In this document: piece after piece, positions 38,563 to 48,194 of the stretch
How positions within the stretch are numbered: the first letter of the stretch is position 1
Layout: every line of letters begins with the position of its first letter
Notes under the pieces: generated by a model
Databases searched by the model: none
What the model saw: only the letters and a program-made list of their open reading frames with translations
Told to the model about the DNA's origin: nothing
Source of the DNA: Nitrosomonadales bacterium
Lineage (GTDB): Bacteria; Pseudomonadota; Gammaproteobacteria; Burkholderiales; Gallionellaceae
Assembly: GCA_016218415.1 (NCBI GenBank)
Contig: JACRED010000021.1
Coordinates: 27,575 to 91,574 of the forward strand
Length of the DNA stretch: 64,000 nt
Direction: 5' to 3'
Made by a program: the position numbers and the translations under genes

Positions 38563-39336
38563 TCAGAGATTCCGCGACTTTTTAATCAGATCGTAGGCCA
38601 GCTGTATCTCTTTCGCCTGCTCGGTCGCCATCGCGATCATGTCCTCCGGCATGCCCTGCCCGATCAGTTTGTCCGGATGGTATTGGCTCATCAGCTTGCG
38701 ATAGGCGCGCTTGATCTCCGCATCGGTGCTGTCCTTGCTGACGCCCAGCGCCTTGTAGGCATCGTCCATAGCCGCTGCCGTAGTGACTTTGCCCCCGCCG
38801 AAATGGGTCTGGTTCAGCACCATCTCGATCATCTTCCTGAACGATTCCGGGCCGTAACCCAGGTACCCGGCAATTTGCGTCAGCAACGCTTCCTCTGCCG
38901 GATGGAAATTCCCGTCCGACAGCGCCATCACGATCAGGTACGCAAGTAGCACATCCTTAAGTTGTCGGGTGTGCCCGCACACCGACATGAAGCGCTGATA
39001 GGTCGGATAGAGATCGAACGCCGGATCGGCACCCTGCTTGAACAGCTTGATCGCCTGCTCACGATGCTGCGCGGTCATGTTCAGTTTCTGCATAAACTGC
39101 TCGACATGGGCGATCTCGACTTCGGAGACATGCCCGTCCGCCTTGGCCAGCTTACCCATCGAAATGAACACCGTCTCCAGGAACACCGCCTGACGCAACG
39201 CATTCTGCAACGGGTTCATCCCGCCGGAACCATACACCCTGACGCGGTCGATGAACGACCCGAGCATCAGCCCGAACAGCACACCCCACCATCCGAAAAA
39301 GTAATAACCTGCGATGACACCAATGAGCTTAAACAA
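38563..39336 (-). CDS. djlA: DnaJ-like membrane co-chaperone DjlA
   Basis: A 257-residue protein. Seen: an N-terminal membrane segment (IGVIAGYYFFGWWGVLFGLM), a central TerB-like domain (FLETVFISMGKLAKADGHVS), and a C-terminal J domain with YHPDK (HPD motif) near residue 228. Known: anchors DnaK to the inner membrane. The start is TTG 39336 with GGGAG five bases upstream, deciding against later Met. Stop lies 1 bp before the phosphatase start. Confidence 0.92.
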   Translation of the reverse strand: MFKLIGVIAGYYFFGWWGVLFGLMLGSFIDRVRVYGSGGMNPLQNALRQAVFLETVFISMGKLAKADGHVSEVEIAHVEQFMQKLNMTAQHREQAIKLFKQGADPAFDLYPTYQRFMSVCGHTRQLKDVLLAYLIVMALSDGNFHPAEEALLTQIAGYLGYGPESFRKMIEMVLNQTHFGGGKVTTAAAMDDAYKALGVSKDSTDAEIKRAYRKLMSQYHPDKLIGQGMPEDMIAMATEQAKEIQLAYDLIKKSRNL

Positions 39337-39825
39337 GGCAACTCCCGAATAAAAACCAGATTGAATATAAAAGGCCGTTCATGGTGAGGTATCGAACCGC
39401 TTAAGCAAGCCCTTCGATACCCAGGGCGAAAGTTTTATACAAATGAATAAGGCGCACATTATACCCGCACCACTGCATCCACTCTCCCCTCACGGCCAAT
39501 TGACGACCCCGCAAGAGCGGTTTTATCGATTGAGCGCGCCCCCCATTTCATCATTGACACCCCCACCCCGCTCCCCTACAGTTCGCCTCACTTTCAAATT
39601 CGCCATGCGCACTCGGATTCTACGGGGTGCCAATAAGCGTAGCGTATTGCACCATCGTGACAGCCGGAAACCAGCGACAGTCGTACGACTTGTTCAGCAG
39701 AGGGGATGCAATGGAACACACTGCAACGGATTCTTCTTCGGCACCGCGAGAGATTGTTGGCTACTCCCAACCTTGCTCACTTCAAAAAATCCCGTTCGCA
39801 CTGTCGAAGGATGCCTGTTAGCACC
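39337..39825. other. 489-bp spacer with a degenerate REP-like pair, no confident gene
   Basis: Contains a degenerate REP-like pair at 39373-39431 (cores GTATCGAA and TTCGATAC). The rest holds only short ORFs such as 39627-39821 (64 codons), with no family I recognise and no ribosome site. A 4-bp-stem CCGC-GCGG hairpin followed by four T at 39509-39524 is too short to call. Confidence 0.5.
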
Positions 39826-40089
39826 ATGGAAATGAAGCCCATCAATTCCGGGAAACTGCGTGCTATCGGCTACGACCCGCGGGCGCGCATCCTGCAAGTC
39901 CAGCTCGACAACGGCAGCACGCTGCTATACAGCGGCGTCGGCGAAGACATCTGGCGCCGACTCAGCAGCTCCGGCGCAGCCTGGAGCTTTTATCGCGACA
40001 ACATCGAAGAGGAATTCACGGTGAAGCGGGTTTCAGGAAGCGCGCCTGCGGAGAAGAACCCGCTCGATGAATTGTTCGGGCAGAAATGA
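39826..40089 (+). CDS. KTSC-domain small protein
   Basis: An 87-residue protein. Seen: LRAIGYDPRARILQVQLDNG and LYSGVGEDIWRRLSSSGAAW, matching the KTSC domain (about 60 residues, found alone or beside nucleases and synthetases). Function not established. Start is uncertain: ATG 39826 or 39832; a GAAGG lies 13 bases upstream. Stands alone. Confidence 0.7.
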   Translation: MEMKPINSGKLRAIGYDPRARILQVQLDNGSTLLYSGVGEDIWRRLSSSGAAWSFYRDNIEEEFTVKRVSGSAPAEKNPLDELFGQK

Positions 40090-40255
40090 TTGCGATGCGG
40101 ATTGTTCAATTTTTATGTCCGCCGTGGAAAGCTGTTCGTAACTAAGGAAGTTACGCATCACAATTGCTTTCCGGAGTAGATGGCATGGCTGAACATGAGA
40201 TCGATTCCGGTATATTTCGCCTTCGTTGAACAACCATCATTTCCATGGGGAAGCC

Positions 40256-41239
40256 ATGAACACCATGAAAGCCGTTGTCTATACCGAGTACGGTTCACCG
40301 GATGTACTCCGGCTCACGGAGGTGGCTAAACCTGCCCCTGCGGATGATGAAGTTCTGGTGAAGGTTCATGCGGCATCGGTGAATGCCGCTGACTGGCGAA
40401 TGATACGGGCTGATCCGTTCCTGGTTCGTTTGTACGCCGGGCTTTTGAAGCCGACAAAGTTCCAGACTCTCGGCGCCGACATCGCCGGGCGGGTCGAGGC
40501 GGCGGGTAAAAATGTCCGCCAGTTCCAAGCTGGTGATGAGGTGTTCGGCGACGTGTTCGCAAGTGGCTTTGGCGGATTTGCCGAATACAAATGTGCCCGC
40601 GAAAGTGAATTGGTGTTGAAGCCGGCCAACCTGTCGTTCGAGGAGGCTGCAGCCGTGCCATTGGCGGCAATGACCGCCTTGCATGGGCTGCGCGACAAAG
40701 GGCGGATACAGCCGGGGCAAAAGGTTTTGATCAATGGCGCTTCCGGTGGTGTCGGCACGTTCGCGGTGCAGCTTGCCAGGTATTTCGGAGCCGAAGTCAC
40801 CGCCGTGTGCAGCACCGGGAAAACGGATATGGCGCGCGCTATCGGCGCCGACCATGTGATCGACTACACGCGGGAGGATTTCACCACGAGCGGTCGTCAA
40901 TATGACCTTATCCTTGCGGTGAATGGCAATCGCTCGATCTTTGATTACCGGCGCGCATTGAGTCCCCGGGGGATCTATGTCATGACCGGAGGCAATACGT
41001 CCCAGCTGTTTCAAGCCCTGCTGCTGGGGCCGTGGATATCCATGCTCGGAAAGCAGAAGATGGGCGCGCTGTCGTCTAAACCCAATCAGAATGATCTGCT
41101 CTTGCTGAAGGAGCTTCTGGAATCCGGCAAGATAAAACCTGTGATCGACAGACGTTACCCGCTGAGCGAGCTAGCTGAAGCGATTCGCTATGTTGAAGCA
41201 GGTCATGCCACAGGAAAAGTAGTCGTCACGGTGGTGTGA
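40256..41239 (+). CDS. NAD(P)-dependent MDR oxidoreductase (quinone-oxidoreductase-like)
   Basis: A 327-residue zinc-independent medium-chain dehydrogenase. Seen: MKAVVYTEYGSPDVLRL, GADIAGRVEAAGKNVRQF, and INGASGGVGTFAVQLAR (NADPH-binding loop). GGGGAAG sits four bases before ATG 40256, so the upstream in-frame ATG at 40226 was rejected. Known relatives reduce quinones or enones; substrate unknown. Confidence 0.85.
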   Translation: MNTMKAVVYTEYGSPDVLRLTEVAKPAPADDEVLVKVHAASVNAADWRMIRADPFLVRLYAGLLKPTKFQTLGADIAGRVEAAGKNVRQFQAGDEVFGDVFASGFGGFAEYKCARESELVLKPANLSFEEAAAVPLAAMTALHGLRDKGRIQPGQKVLINGASGGVGTFAVQLARYFGAEVTAVCSTGKTDMARAIGADHVIDYTREDFTTSGRQYDLILAVNGNRSIFDYRRALSPRGIYVMTGGNTSQLFQALLLGPWISMLGKQKMGALSSKPNQNDLLLLKELLESGKIKPVIDRRYPLSELAEAIRYVEAGHATGKVVVTVV

Positions 41240-41572
41240 TATCAGTTTCATTCAGTCGCGGGGCCGGTATCAAGCGGCAAACATTTTGCGCCCCCCGCCG
41301 CACTCGTCACTCATTCCATCGTGCCCAACAATACAGCAGCACAGCCAACTTTCGCCCTCATTCATCCCCCTTGACGAGTCATTGCGATTCGCCTCCCGCT
41401 CAAGACACGAACAGCAACAGCGTGCTTTAAAAATCCGGAACTGGCTGATAATGCTTGGATTCTATCGGCCTGGCAGGCGCTAAACCTGCATCGCAATTTT
41501 TCCGCAGATGGGAGAAGCTTGCCTTTGCCGCGTTTTTTGACAAGAATGTCGCCATCCATAGCAGGTTCACCC
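41240..41572. other. 333-bp spacer without recognisable gene
   Basis: Between the MDR gene and bcp. Short ORFs only, no repeats of the families seen elsewhere, and no clear terminator. An in-frame extension of bcp covers its last 54 bases but lacks family resemblance. Confidence 0.5.
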
Positions 41573-42031
41573 ATGTCAGAAAAAAACGTTGCAGATTTTT
41601 CCCTGCCCGCCACGGGCAATCAGACCTTTACCCTCTCCGGCGCGCGCGGCAAGCATCTGGTCCTTTATTTCTACCCCAAGGACAACACGCCGGGCTGCAC
41701 CACCGAGGCGCAGCAGTTCCGCGATCTGTACGCAAAATTCAAAAAGGCCGGTTGCGAGGTGGTGGGCATCTCCCGGGACAGCATCAAATCGCACGAGAAT
41801 TTCAAGGCCAGGTTCACGCTGCCGTTCGAGTTGCTCTCGGATAGCGAAGAGACCGCATGCACCCTGTTCGGCGTGATCAAGCAGAAGAACATGTACGGCA
41901 AGCAGGTGCGCGGCATCGAGCGCAGCACCTTTGTATTCGATAAAGCTGGCATACTTCGCCATGAATGGCGCGGCCTGAAGGCGGATGGCCACGCTCAGGA
42001 AGTTTTGGATTTTATCGGCACCCTCAACTAA
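41573..42031 (+). CDS. bcp: thioredoxin-dependent peroxiredoxin (Bcp/PrxQ)
   Basis: A 152-residue peroxiredoxin. Seen: DFSLPATGNQTFTLSGARGK and YPKDNTPGCTTEA with the peroxidatic Cys. The usual Bcp second Cys five residues later is absent (TEAQQF); another Cys occurs at GCEVVGIS, so resolution may differ. Known: reduces hydroperoxides using thioredoxin. The start 41573 gives the family N-terminus; longer frame rejected. Confidence 0.9.
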   Translation: MSEKNVADFSLPATGNQTFTLSGARGKHLVLYFYPKDNTPGCTTEAQQFRDLYAKFKKAGCEVVGISRDSIKSHENFKARFTLPFELLSDSEETACTLFGVIKQKNMYGKQVRGIERSTFVFDKAGILRHEWRGLKADGHAQEVLDFIGTLN

Positions 42032-42040
42032 AGGAACGTC

Positions 42041-43471
42041 ATGCCTTCAAGCACACGCAAAAGAACACCACAAGCGATTGTGAAAAACGAAACAAAACTG
42101 TTCGTGCTGGACACCAACGTGTTGTTGCATGACCCGACCAGCCTGTTCCGCTTCGAGGAGCACGACATCTGCCTGCCGATGTTCGTGCTGGAAGAGCTGG
42201 ACAACAAGAAGAAAGGCATGACCGAGGTCGCCCGCAATGCGCGCCAGGCCAGCCGCTTCCTGGACGAAATCGTCAGCGACGCGCCGCACAAAATCGAGGA
42301 AGGCATCGCGCTGGAATCCGCCGCGCACAAGAATTGCACCGGGCGCCTGTACCTGCAGACCAGCTTCGTCAAATACGAATTGCCGCAAAACCTGGAACTG
42401 GGCAAAGCGGACAATGCGATCCTCGGTGTCGTGATCGGCATGCAGAAGCAGCAGCCGAACCGCCCGGTGATCCTGGTCAGCAAGGATATCAACATGCGCA
42501 TCAAGGCCCGCGCATTGGGCCTGGAAGCGCAGGATTATTTCAACGACAAGGTGCTGGAAGACAGCGACCTGCTCTATACCGGCGTGCTGCCTTTGCCGGA
42601 TGATTTCTGGGAACGGCACGGCAAGGACATGAAATCCTGGCAGAAGGAAGGCCACACCTATTACCAGATACGCGGCCCGCTGTGCGCGGCGTTTTTCGTC
42701 AATCAATTCGTTTTCCTGGAAAACGGCAGCACGCCCTTCTATGCCGTGGTGCTGGAGCAGGACGATCAGACCGCGCTGCTGCGCACCCTGACCGATTACA
42801 CCCACAGCAAGAACAACGTGTGGGGCATCACCGCGCGCAATCGCGAGCAGAATTTCGTGCTCAACCTGCTGCTGAATCCCGAGATCGACTTTGTCACATT
42901 ATTGGGGCAGGCCGGCACCGGAAAAACCCTGCTGACGCTCGCTGCGGGTCTGTTGCAGACGCTGGAAACCAAGATATATACCGAGATCATCATCACCCGT
43001 GTCACCGTGCCGGTAGGCGAGGACATCGGCTTCCTGCCCGGCACCGAGGAAGAGAAGATGACGCCGTGGATGGGCGCGCTGGAAGACAATCTCGATGTGC
43101 TGAACAAGTCCGACGACGAGGGTGGCGACTGGGGACGTGCCGCAACGCGCGATCTGATCCGCTCTCGGATCAAGGTGAAGTCGCTCAACTTCATGCGCGG
43201 GCGCACTTTCCTGAACAAATACCTGATCATCGACGAGGCGCAAAACCTGACGCCCAAGCAGATGAAAACGCTGGTCACCCGCGCCGGCCCCGGCACCAAG
43301 GTGGTGTGCATGGGCAATATCGCGCAGATCGACACGCCCTACCTCACCGAAGGCAGCTCCGGCCTGACCTATGTGGTGGACCGATTCAAGGGCTGGGAAC
43401 ACGGCGGGCATGTCACGCTGATGCGCGGCGAACGCTCGAGGCTGGCGGATCATGCGGGCGAGGTTCTGTAG
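42041..43471 (+). CDS. PhoH-family PIN/ATPase protein
   Basis: A 476-residue protein. Residues about 20-160: PIN nuclease-like domain (KLFVLDTNVLLHDPTSLF, then VILVSKDINMRIKA). Residues about 240-476: PhoH ATPase with Walker A GQAGTGKTLL and KYLIIDEAQNLTPKQMK. Known: PIN-PhoH fusions (PhoH2) have RNA helicase/RNase activity in mycobacteria. Lies 9 bp after bcp. The stop TAG begins in a GTAGGGGC palindrome. Confidence 0.9.
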   Translation: MPSSTRKRTPQAIVKNETKLFVLDTNVLLHDPTSLFRFEEHDICLPMFVLEELDNKKKGMTEVARNARQASRFLDEIVSDAPHKIEEGIALESAAHKNCTGRLYLQTSFVKYELPQNLELGKADNAILGVVIGMQKQQPNRPVILVSKDINMRIKARALGLEAQDYFNDKVLEDSDLLYTGVLPLPDDFWERHGKDMKSWQKEGHTYYQIRGPLCAAFFVNQFVFLENGSTPFYAVVLEQDDQTALLRTLTDYTHSKNNVWGITARNREQNFVLNLLLNPEIDFVTLLGQAGTGKTLLTLAAGLLQTLETKIYTEIIITRVTVPVGEDIGFLPGTEEEKMTPWMGALEDNLDVLNKSDDEGGDWGRAATRDLIRSRIKVKSLNFMRGRTFLNKYLIIDEAQNLTPKQMKTLVTRAGPGTKVVCMGNIAQIDTPYLTEGSSGLTYVVDRFKGWEHGGHVTLMRGERSRLADHAGEVL

Positions 43472-43495
43472 GGGCACGGCGCGCCGTGCCCCTAC
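43468..43495. repeat. 28-bp perfect palindrome overlapping the phoH stop
   Basis: Arms GTAGGGGCACGGCG and CGCCGTGCCCCTAC, perfect. Same family as the repeat at the glgB stop. The TAG at 43469-43471 ends phoH. May form a stable RNA hairpin between phoH and msrB. Confidence 0.92.
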
Positions 43496-43510
43496 GGATG
43501 GTTGTTCACA

Positions 43511-43903
43511 ATGAGCAAAACCGACAAATCCGATGCCGAATGGCGCGAGGAACTCACCCCTGAACAGTATCAGGTGTGCCGCCAGTGCGGCACCGAGCCG
43601 CCGTTCACCGGCGAGTACTGGAATTGCCACGATGCGGGCATCTACCGTTGCGTGTGCTGCGGCAACGCCTTGTTCGACGCGGCAACCAAGTTCGATTCGG
43701 GTTCCGGCTGGCCGAGTTACTGGCAACCCCGCCAAGCCGAAAGCGTTACCTCGCGCACCGATACCAGCCACGGCATGACGCGCACCGAAGTATGCTGCAA
43801 GCAGTGCGGCGCACATCTGGGCCATGTCTTCCCGGACGGCCCGCCGCCCACCGGTTTGCGCTATTGCATCAACTCCGCATCACTCACACTGGACAGGAAG
43901 TAA
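43511..43903 (+). CDS. msrB: peptide methionine-R-sulfoxide reductase
   Basis: A 130-residue enzyme. Seen: [16 protein letters not shown], zinc CxxC pairs (CVCCG and CKQCG), GSGWPSYW, and the catalytic RYCINSASL. Repairs methionine-R-sulfoxide with thioredoxin. ATG 43511 is preferred over TTG 43502. A few bases (3 bp) before yciB. Confidence 0.95.
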   Translation: MSKTDKSDAEWREELTPEQYQVCRQCGTEPPFTGEYWNCHDAGIYRCVCCGNALFDAATKFDSGSGWPSYWQPRQAESVTSRTDTSHGMTRTEVCCKQCGAHLGHVFPDGPPPTGLRYCINSASLTLDRK

Positions 43904-43906
43904 CCC

Positions 43907-44449
43907 ATGAAACTGCTATTCGATCTGTTTCCCGTCATCCTGTTCTTCGTCGCCTTCAAATTCCAGGGCATCTATGTCGCGACTGCGGTGGCGATCGCCG
44001 CGACAGTTGTGCAGATCGTCTGGACGAAATTCAGGCATGGCAAGGTGGATACCATGCTGTGGGTGAGCTTCGCCATCATTACCGTGTTCGGCGGGGCAAC
44101 CCTGCTGCTGCATGACGAAAGCTTCATCAAGTGGAAACCCACCGTGCTGTACTGGATGTTCTCCGCGATACTGCTGGTCTCGAATGTGGCATTCAGGAAG
44201 AACCTGATGCGCACCCTGCTGCAGGAAAAGATCGCGCTGCCGCTGCATGCCTGGAACCGCCTCAACCTGAGCTGGAGCCTGTTCTTTGCGGTGCTGGGCT
44301 TCATCAACCTGTATGTGGCGTTCAATTATTCCACCGACAGCTGGGTGAATTTCAAGCTGTTCGGCTTCACCGGATTGATGCTGGTGTTCATCCTCGCCCA
44401 GGGCGCCTGGCTGTCCAAATATATCGACGAAAAGAAGGAATCGAACTGA
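43907..44449 (+). CDS. yciB: inner membrane septation protein YciB/IspZ
   Basis: A 180-residue protein with five hydrophobic segments. Seen: [34 protein letters not shown] and [21 protein letters not shown], typical of the YciB/IspZ family, important for septation and envelope integrity. Stop overlaps the yciI start (TGATG). Confidence 0.94.
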   Translation: MKLLFDLFPVILFFVAFKFQGIYVATAVAIAATVVQIVWTKFRHGKVDTMLWVSFAIITVFGGATLLLHDESFIKWKPTVLYWMFSAILLVSNVAFRKNLMRTLLQEKIALPLHAWNRLNLSWSLFFAVLGFINLYVAFNYSTDSWVNFKLFGFTGLMLVFILAQGAWLSKYIDEKKESN

Positions 44450-44751
44450 TGTGGTACACCATCATCGGGCAGGACGTGCCGAACAGTCTGGATAAACGCA
44501 TGGCGGCGCGCCCCGCGCATGTTGCGCGTTTGCAGGCGTTGCAGGAACAAGGCCGTCTGTTGCTGGCCGGTCCCTTCCCCGCCGTGGACGCAGTCGACCC
44601 GGGCGCTGCCGGTTTCACAGGCAGCCTGATCGTTGCCGAATTCGCCACGCTGCAAGTCGCGCAGGAATGGGCAAATGCCGACCCCTACGTCGTGTCCGGG
44701 GTGTACGCTGAAGTGCGCGTGCTGCCGTTCAGAAAAACATTTCCGCAATGA
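44449..44751 (+). CDS. yciI: YciI-family protein
   Basis: A 100-residue dimeric alpha/beta-barrel-like protein. Seen: [17 protein letters not shown] and [11 protein letters not shown] (active-site Asp/His region), [14 protein letters not shown]. Its role is not established; it is linked with YciB in many proteobacteria. Overlaps bolA by 4 nt. Confidence 0.92.
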   Translation: MWYTIIGQDVPNSLDKRMAARPAHVARLQALQEQGRLLLAGPFPAVDAVDPGAAGFTGSLIVAEFATLQVAQEWANADPYVVSGVYAEVRVLPFRKTFPQ

Positions 44752-45014
44752 GCGCCCGTATCGCGGAAATGAAATCCCGGCTTGCCGTGCTTGAGCCCGT
44801 TTCGCTCGACATCATCGACGACAGTCACAAACACGCAGGGCACGCAGGCGCGCGCGACGGCGGCGGCCATTATGTGTTGCATATCCGCTCGTCGCACTTC
44901 GCCGGCAAGAATACGGTGGCGCGCCACCGTATGATATATTCCGCGCTGGGAGAAATGATGAAGCGGGAAATACACGCCCTCACCATAACGGCCTCCACGC
45001 CGGATGAAATATAA
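44748..45014 (+). CDS. BolA-family protein
   Basis: An 88-residue protein. Seen: [22 protein letters not shown] and [13 protein letters not shown], with the invariant His of BolA-like proteins. Known: binds monothiol glutaredoxin with a [2Fe-2S] cluster and affects iron metabolism and morphology. ATGA overlap with yciI. Confidence 0.92.
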   Translation: MSARIAEMKSRLAVLEPVSLDIIDDSHKHAGHAGARDGGGHYVLHIRSSHFAGKNTVARHRMIYSALGEMMKREIHALTITASTPDEI

Positions 45015-45047
45015 CGACCGATTATTTTCTTTGAAGAGGAATCAAAC

Positions 45048-45836
45048 ATGCTGAAATCTGTAAAGTTTGCAACACTGGTTGTATTGGGCGCGCTGGCGGC
45101 CAATCCGGCTTTTGCCGAAGACAAATCCGCCGCCCTGGTCAATGGCGTATCCATTCCGCAAGCGCGCATTGACTTGCGCGTCAAAATCGCCACCGCGCAG
45201 GGACAGCCCGACAGCCCGGAATTGCGCAAGGCCATCCGCGAGGACATGATCAACCTGGAAGTGCTGGCGCAAGAAGCCAGGAAAAACGGCCTGGACAAGG
45301 ATCCCGAGGTCATGCTGCAAGCCGAATTTGCCCAGCTGTCGGTACTTGGCGGCGCATACGTGCAGGATTACGCCCGCAAGCATCCTATCGGTGACGAACA
45401 ACTCACCAAGGAATATGACAGGCTGAAATCCACTCTGGGCAGCAACGAATATGAAGCGCGCCACATCCTGGTAGAAACCCAGGATGAAGCAAAGTCCATC
45501 ATCGCTCAGCTCGGCAAGAAGGGTAAATTCGACAAGATCGCCAAGGAAAAATCCATGGATGTCGGCTCCGCAGAACGCGGCGGTTCCCTGGGCTGGGCCG
45601 TTCCCAGCAACTTTGTGCAACCCTTTGCCGACGCGATACTCGCGTTGAAAAAGGGCGAATACACCAAAGAACCGGTGCAAACCCAATACGGCTGGCATGT
45701 CATCAAACTGGATGATGTCCGCCCGCTGAAGGTCCCCTCATTCGATGAACTGAAACCGCAAATACAGCAGCGCCTCCAACAGCAATTTATCCAGGATTTG
45801 CTTGCCGACCTGCGCAGCAAGGCCAAGATCGAATAA
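45048..45836 (+). CDS. periplasmic parvulin-type peptidyl-prolyl isomerase
   Basis: A 262-residue protein. Seen: a signal peptide (residues 1-23, LVVLGALAANPAFA), an N-terminal SurA-like helical part, and a parvulin domain from about residue 130 (EARHILVETQDEAKSI, GWAVPSNFVQPFADAI, TQYGWHVIKLDD). Probably folds outer-membrane or periplasmic proteins. GAAGAGG lies before ATG 45048. A terminator follows. Confidence 0.92.
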   Translation: MLKSVKFATLVVLGALAANPAFAEDKSAALVNGVSIPQARIDLRVKIATAQGQPDSPELRKAIREDMINLEVLAQEARKNGLDKDPEVMLQAEFAQLSVLGGAYVQDYARKHPIGDEQLTKEYDRLKSTLGSNEYEARHILVETQDEAKSIIAQLGKKGKFDKIAKEKSMDVGSAERGGSLGWAVPSNFVQPFADAILALKKGEYTKEPVQTQYGWHVIKLDDVRPLKVPSFDELKPQIQQRLQQQFIQDLLADLRSKAKIE

Positions 45837-45857
45837 AGAGAGCGATTGCCGCCATGC

Positions 45858-45886
45858 AAAAAAGGACACTGATGGTGTCCTTTTTT
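45858..45886 (+). terminator. intrinsic terminator after the parvulin gene
   Basis: GGACAC (45864-45869), loop TGATG and GTGTCC (45875-45880) followed by six T; six A precede, so it may act bidirectionally for the plus-strand operon and the minus-strand hyp end (the last gene stops at 45915). Confidence 0.9.
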
Positions 45887-45914
45887 GTGTGCGGGTCTCA
45901 TAGTATGCAAGTCC

Positions 45915-47045
45915 TCAGGGCTGTGCAGAACACAGCGCCACCCATGCCTGCCCCAGGGAAATCGCGCTGTCGCTGGGTTGCATCCGCTGCGCGACCAGCA
46001 CGCTCAATCCCTGTGCGGCAAGCATTCCGGACAGGGCCTGCAACAGAATGTCGTTGTGAAAGCAGCCGCCGCCCAGCGCGATATTCGATATGCCGTGTTC
46101 GTTTGCGGCCTGTCGCACCCACTCGGCCAGACCTTCGGCAAGCGTGGCATGGAACAGCGCCGCGCCATAAGCCGCCTCCGGACAATCGGCCAACGCCGCG
46201 AGCAAAGACGAAAAATCCAGTACGCCCTCCGCTGAAATCCGGAAGCCATAGTCCAGCGGCGCAACTGCGCCATGACCTTGCGCCAATGCCTGCAGCCGAA
46301 TCGCAGCCTGGGCTTCGAAGTTTTGTATCTCGCTCACGCCGAGCAAGCCTGCTGCGGCATCGAACAACCTCCCCATGCTGGAGGTCGTCGGGCAATTCAA
46401 ACCGCGTTGCAGCATCGCAGCGATAGTCTGCGCTCCGGGCTGGTCGGGGAAGCGCATTGCAATTTCTTCGCCACGCCCCAGTTGAAACAACGCTGCCGCC
46501 GCCATGCGCCATGGTTCGCGCGCGGCGCGGTCCCCGCCCGGCATCGCAAGCGGCGCCAGATGCCCGATGCGCTGAAAGTCCGCGCCCGCGACGCGCAACA
46601 GTTCGCCGCCCCAGGGTGTGCCGTCCGTGCCCAGCCCTACCCCGTCCAGAGCCACACCCAGCACGGGCCCGGCGATGCGATGTTCCGCGCAAAGGGCGGC
46701 GATATGCGCGTGGTGATGCTGCACGGCAATGACGCGCAAACCATGCTGCGCCGCATAGGTTTGCGCAAACTGCGTGCTGAAGAAATCGGAATGCAGATCG
46801 TGCGCGACGATCTCGGGCTGCACATCGAGCTCCGCACACAGGCGTGCCACGCTCTGCTCCAGCATCAGGCACGCATCGGCACTGTCCAGATCGCCGATCA
46901 GCCGCGAAACATGCGCCTCGTTACCGCGCGTGACGCACACCGTGTTCTTCAGCCATGCGCCGCAGGCCAATACCGGCGGTCCTGCGCGGGACAGTGCAAT
47001 GACGGTGTCTTGCCGCGTCAAATCAGGCTGCCATGGTTGCAACAT
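45915..47045 (-). CDS. hypF: [NiFe]-hydrogenase carbamoyltransferase HypF, C-terminal (Kae1-like) part only
   Basis: About 376 residues. Seen: [28 protein letters not shown] (metal-binding), [39 protein letters not shown] and [15 protein letters not shown]. This equals the Kae1-like carbamoyltransferase half. The N-terminal acylphosphatase, zinc-finger and YrdC-like domains of full HypF (about 750 residues) are absent, and the upstream DNA is hypB, so no fragment is hidden. R. eutropha HypF1 is similarly shortened (from memory). ATG 47045 overlaps hypB by 23 nt. Last gene of the hox-por-hyp set. Confidence 0.9.
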   Translation of the reverse strand: MLQPWQPDLTRQDTVIALSRAGPPVLACGAWLKNTVCVTRGNEAHVSRLIGDLDSADACLMLEQSVARLCAELDVQPEIVAHDLHSDFFSTQFAQTYAAQHGLRVIAVQHHHAHIAALCAEHRIAGPVLGVALDGVGLGTDGTPWGGELLRVAGADFQRIGHLAPLAMPGGDRAAREPWRMAAAALFQLGRGEEIAMRFPDQPGAQTIAAMLQRGLNCPTTSSMGRLFDAAAGLLGVSEIQNFEAQAAIRLQALAQGHGAVAPLDYGFRISAEGVLDFSSLLAALADCPEAAYGAALFHATLAEGLAEWVRQAANEHGISNIALGGGCFHNDILLQALSGMLAAQGLSVLVAQRMQPSDSAISLGQAWVALCSAQP

Positions 47046-47853
47046 GCTGCCGGGTATTGCGACAACTGCCGGCGATCCAGTCCAGCCACTCCTCCATCCC
47101 TGCGCCGCTGGTCGCCGAGATGCGGATGATGCGGATATCCGGATTGACGCGCCGCGCATACTCGATGGCGAGTTCGGCATCGAAGGTCAGATGCGGCAGC
47201 AGGTCGCACTTGTTGAGCAACATCAGGCTGGCCGCGCGGAACATGTCCGGATATTTGAGCGGCTTGTCCTCGCCCTCTGTGACGGATAGCACCACCACCT
47301 TGGCGGCTTCGCCCAGATCGAACGCGGCGGGACACACCAGATTACCGACGTTCTCGATGAACAGCACACCGCCTTCAGGCAGCGTCATCTGCTGCATCGC
47401 CCGCGCGACCATCTGCGCATCGAGATGGCAGCCCTTGCCGGTGTTGATCTGTATCGCTTCGACACCCGTTGCGCGGATACGCTCGGCATCGTTGTCGGTC
47501 TGCTGGTCGCCCTCGACCACCGCGAGCGCCATCCTGCCCTTGAGCGCCCGCAGTGTGCGCACCAGCAGCGTCGTCTTGCCGGAACCGGGACTGGACACCA
47601 GATTCAGCGCAAGAATCCCGGCCTCTGCCAGGCGTTTGCGATTGGCGTTCGCGCAAGCGTCGTTCCTGGCCAGTATGTCCTGCTCCAGCCTGACGATGCG
47701 ACTGGTCTCGGCAGCTTTAGTCACGATATCTTCGGCCCGTACCTTGCTCCCGCGCGCGCGAAAATGCATGGGCTCATCCGGTTTGCCCGGTTGCCGGGCA
47801 GATTTGCCGCGTATGAAAACCTGGCCGGCACCGCATCCGCAAGTCGCACACAT
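47023..47853 (-). CDS. hypB: hydrogenase nickel incorporation GTPase HypB
   Basis: A 276-residue protein. Seen: N-terminal CATCGCG metal-binding motif, P-loop [25 protein letters not shown], and [17 protein letters not shown] with NKCDLLPHL (guanine specificity). No His-rich stretch. HypB, with HypA, inserts nickel into the large subunit. ATG 47853 overlaps the hypA TGA (TGATG); ATG 47856 is an alternative with closer GGAGG. Confidence 0.95.
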   Translation of the reverse strand: MCATCGCGAGQVFIRGKSARQPGKPDEPMHFRARGSKVRAEDIVTKAAETSRIVRLEQDILARNDACANANRKRLAEAGILALNLVSSPGSGKTTLLVRTLRALKGRMALAVVEGDQQTDNDAERIRATGVEAIQINTGKGCHLDAQMVARAMQQMTLPEGGVLFIENVGNLVCPAAFDLGEAAKVVVLSVTEGEDKPLKYPDMFRAASLMLLNKCDLLPHLTFDAELAIEYARRVNPDIRIIRISATSGAGMEEWLDWIAGSCRNTRQHVATMAA

Positions 47854-48194
47854 CATTCCACCTCCAGCTCTAATACCCGCATCGCATCGCCCGCAATCAC
47901 CTGCATCGTGTAACTGCCGCACTTCGGACAGGCATCATACAGCGTGGCGATCTGAAACTTCCCCCCGCATTGGGAACATCTCCCCTGCCCCGGCGTCTCG
48001 ACGATCTCCAGTCTTGCCCCGTCGGCGACGCTATCCCTGATCACCGCTTCGAAACAGAAACGCATCGCCTCCTGCTCCACGCATGAGAGCTTCCCTATCT
48101 CCAGCCACACCGTCCTGACGCGCTTGAACCCCTGCTTTTTCGCTGCATCTTCGATGATATGCAAGGCGTCTTCGGCAAGCGACATTTCATGCAT
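47853..48194 (-). CDS. hypA: hydrogenase nickel incorporation protein HypA
   Basis: A 113-residue protein, usual length. Seen: [17 protein letters not shown] (nickel-binding N-terminal His) and zinc CSQCGG...CPKCGS. It delivers nickel with HypB. Start overlaps the previous stop (TGATG) as does its own stop, so hypA, hypB and the flavoprotein are coupled. Confidence 0.95.
   Translation of the reverse strand: MHEMSLAEDALHIIEDAAKKQGFKRVRTVWLEIGKLSCVEQEAMRFCFEAVIRDSVADGARLEIVETPGQGRCSQCGGKFQIATLYDACPKCGSYTMQVIAGDAMRVLELEVE

Noticed and set aside
39443..39835. 130-codon plus ORF in the djlA-KTSC spacer
   Set aside because: No ribosome site or recognisable family, and it overlaps the KTSC start in another frame.
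44131..44448. Long N-terminal extension of yciI over yciB
   Set aside because: Overlaps yciB in another frame; the YciI family starts at 44449 with a TGATG junction.
45898..46872. 324-codon minus-strand ORF overlapping hypF
   Set aside because: Out of frame with the HypF motifs; Arg/Ala-rich shadow.
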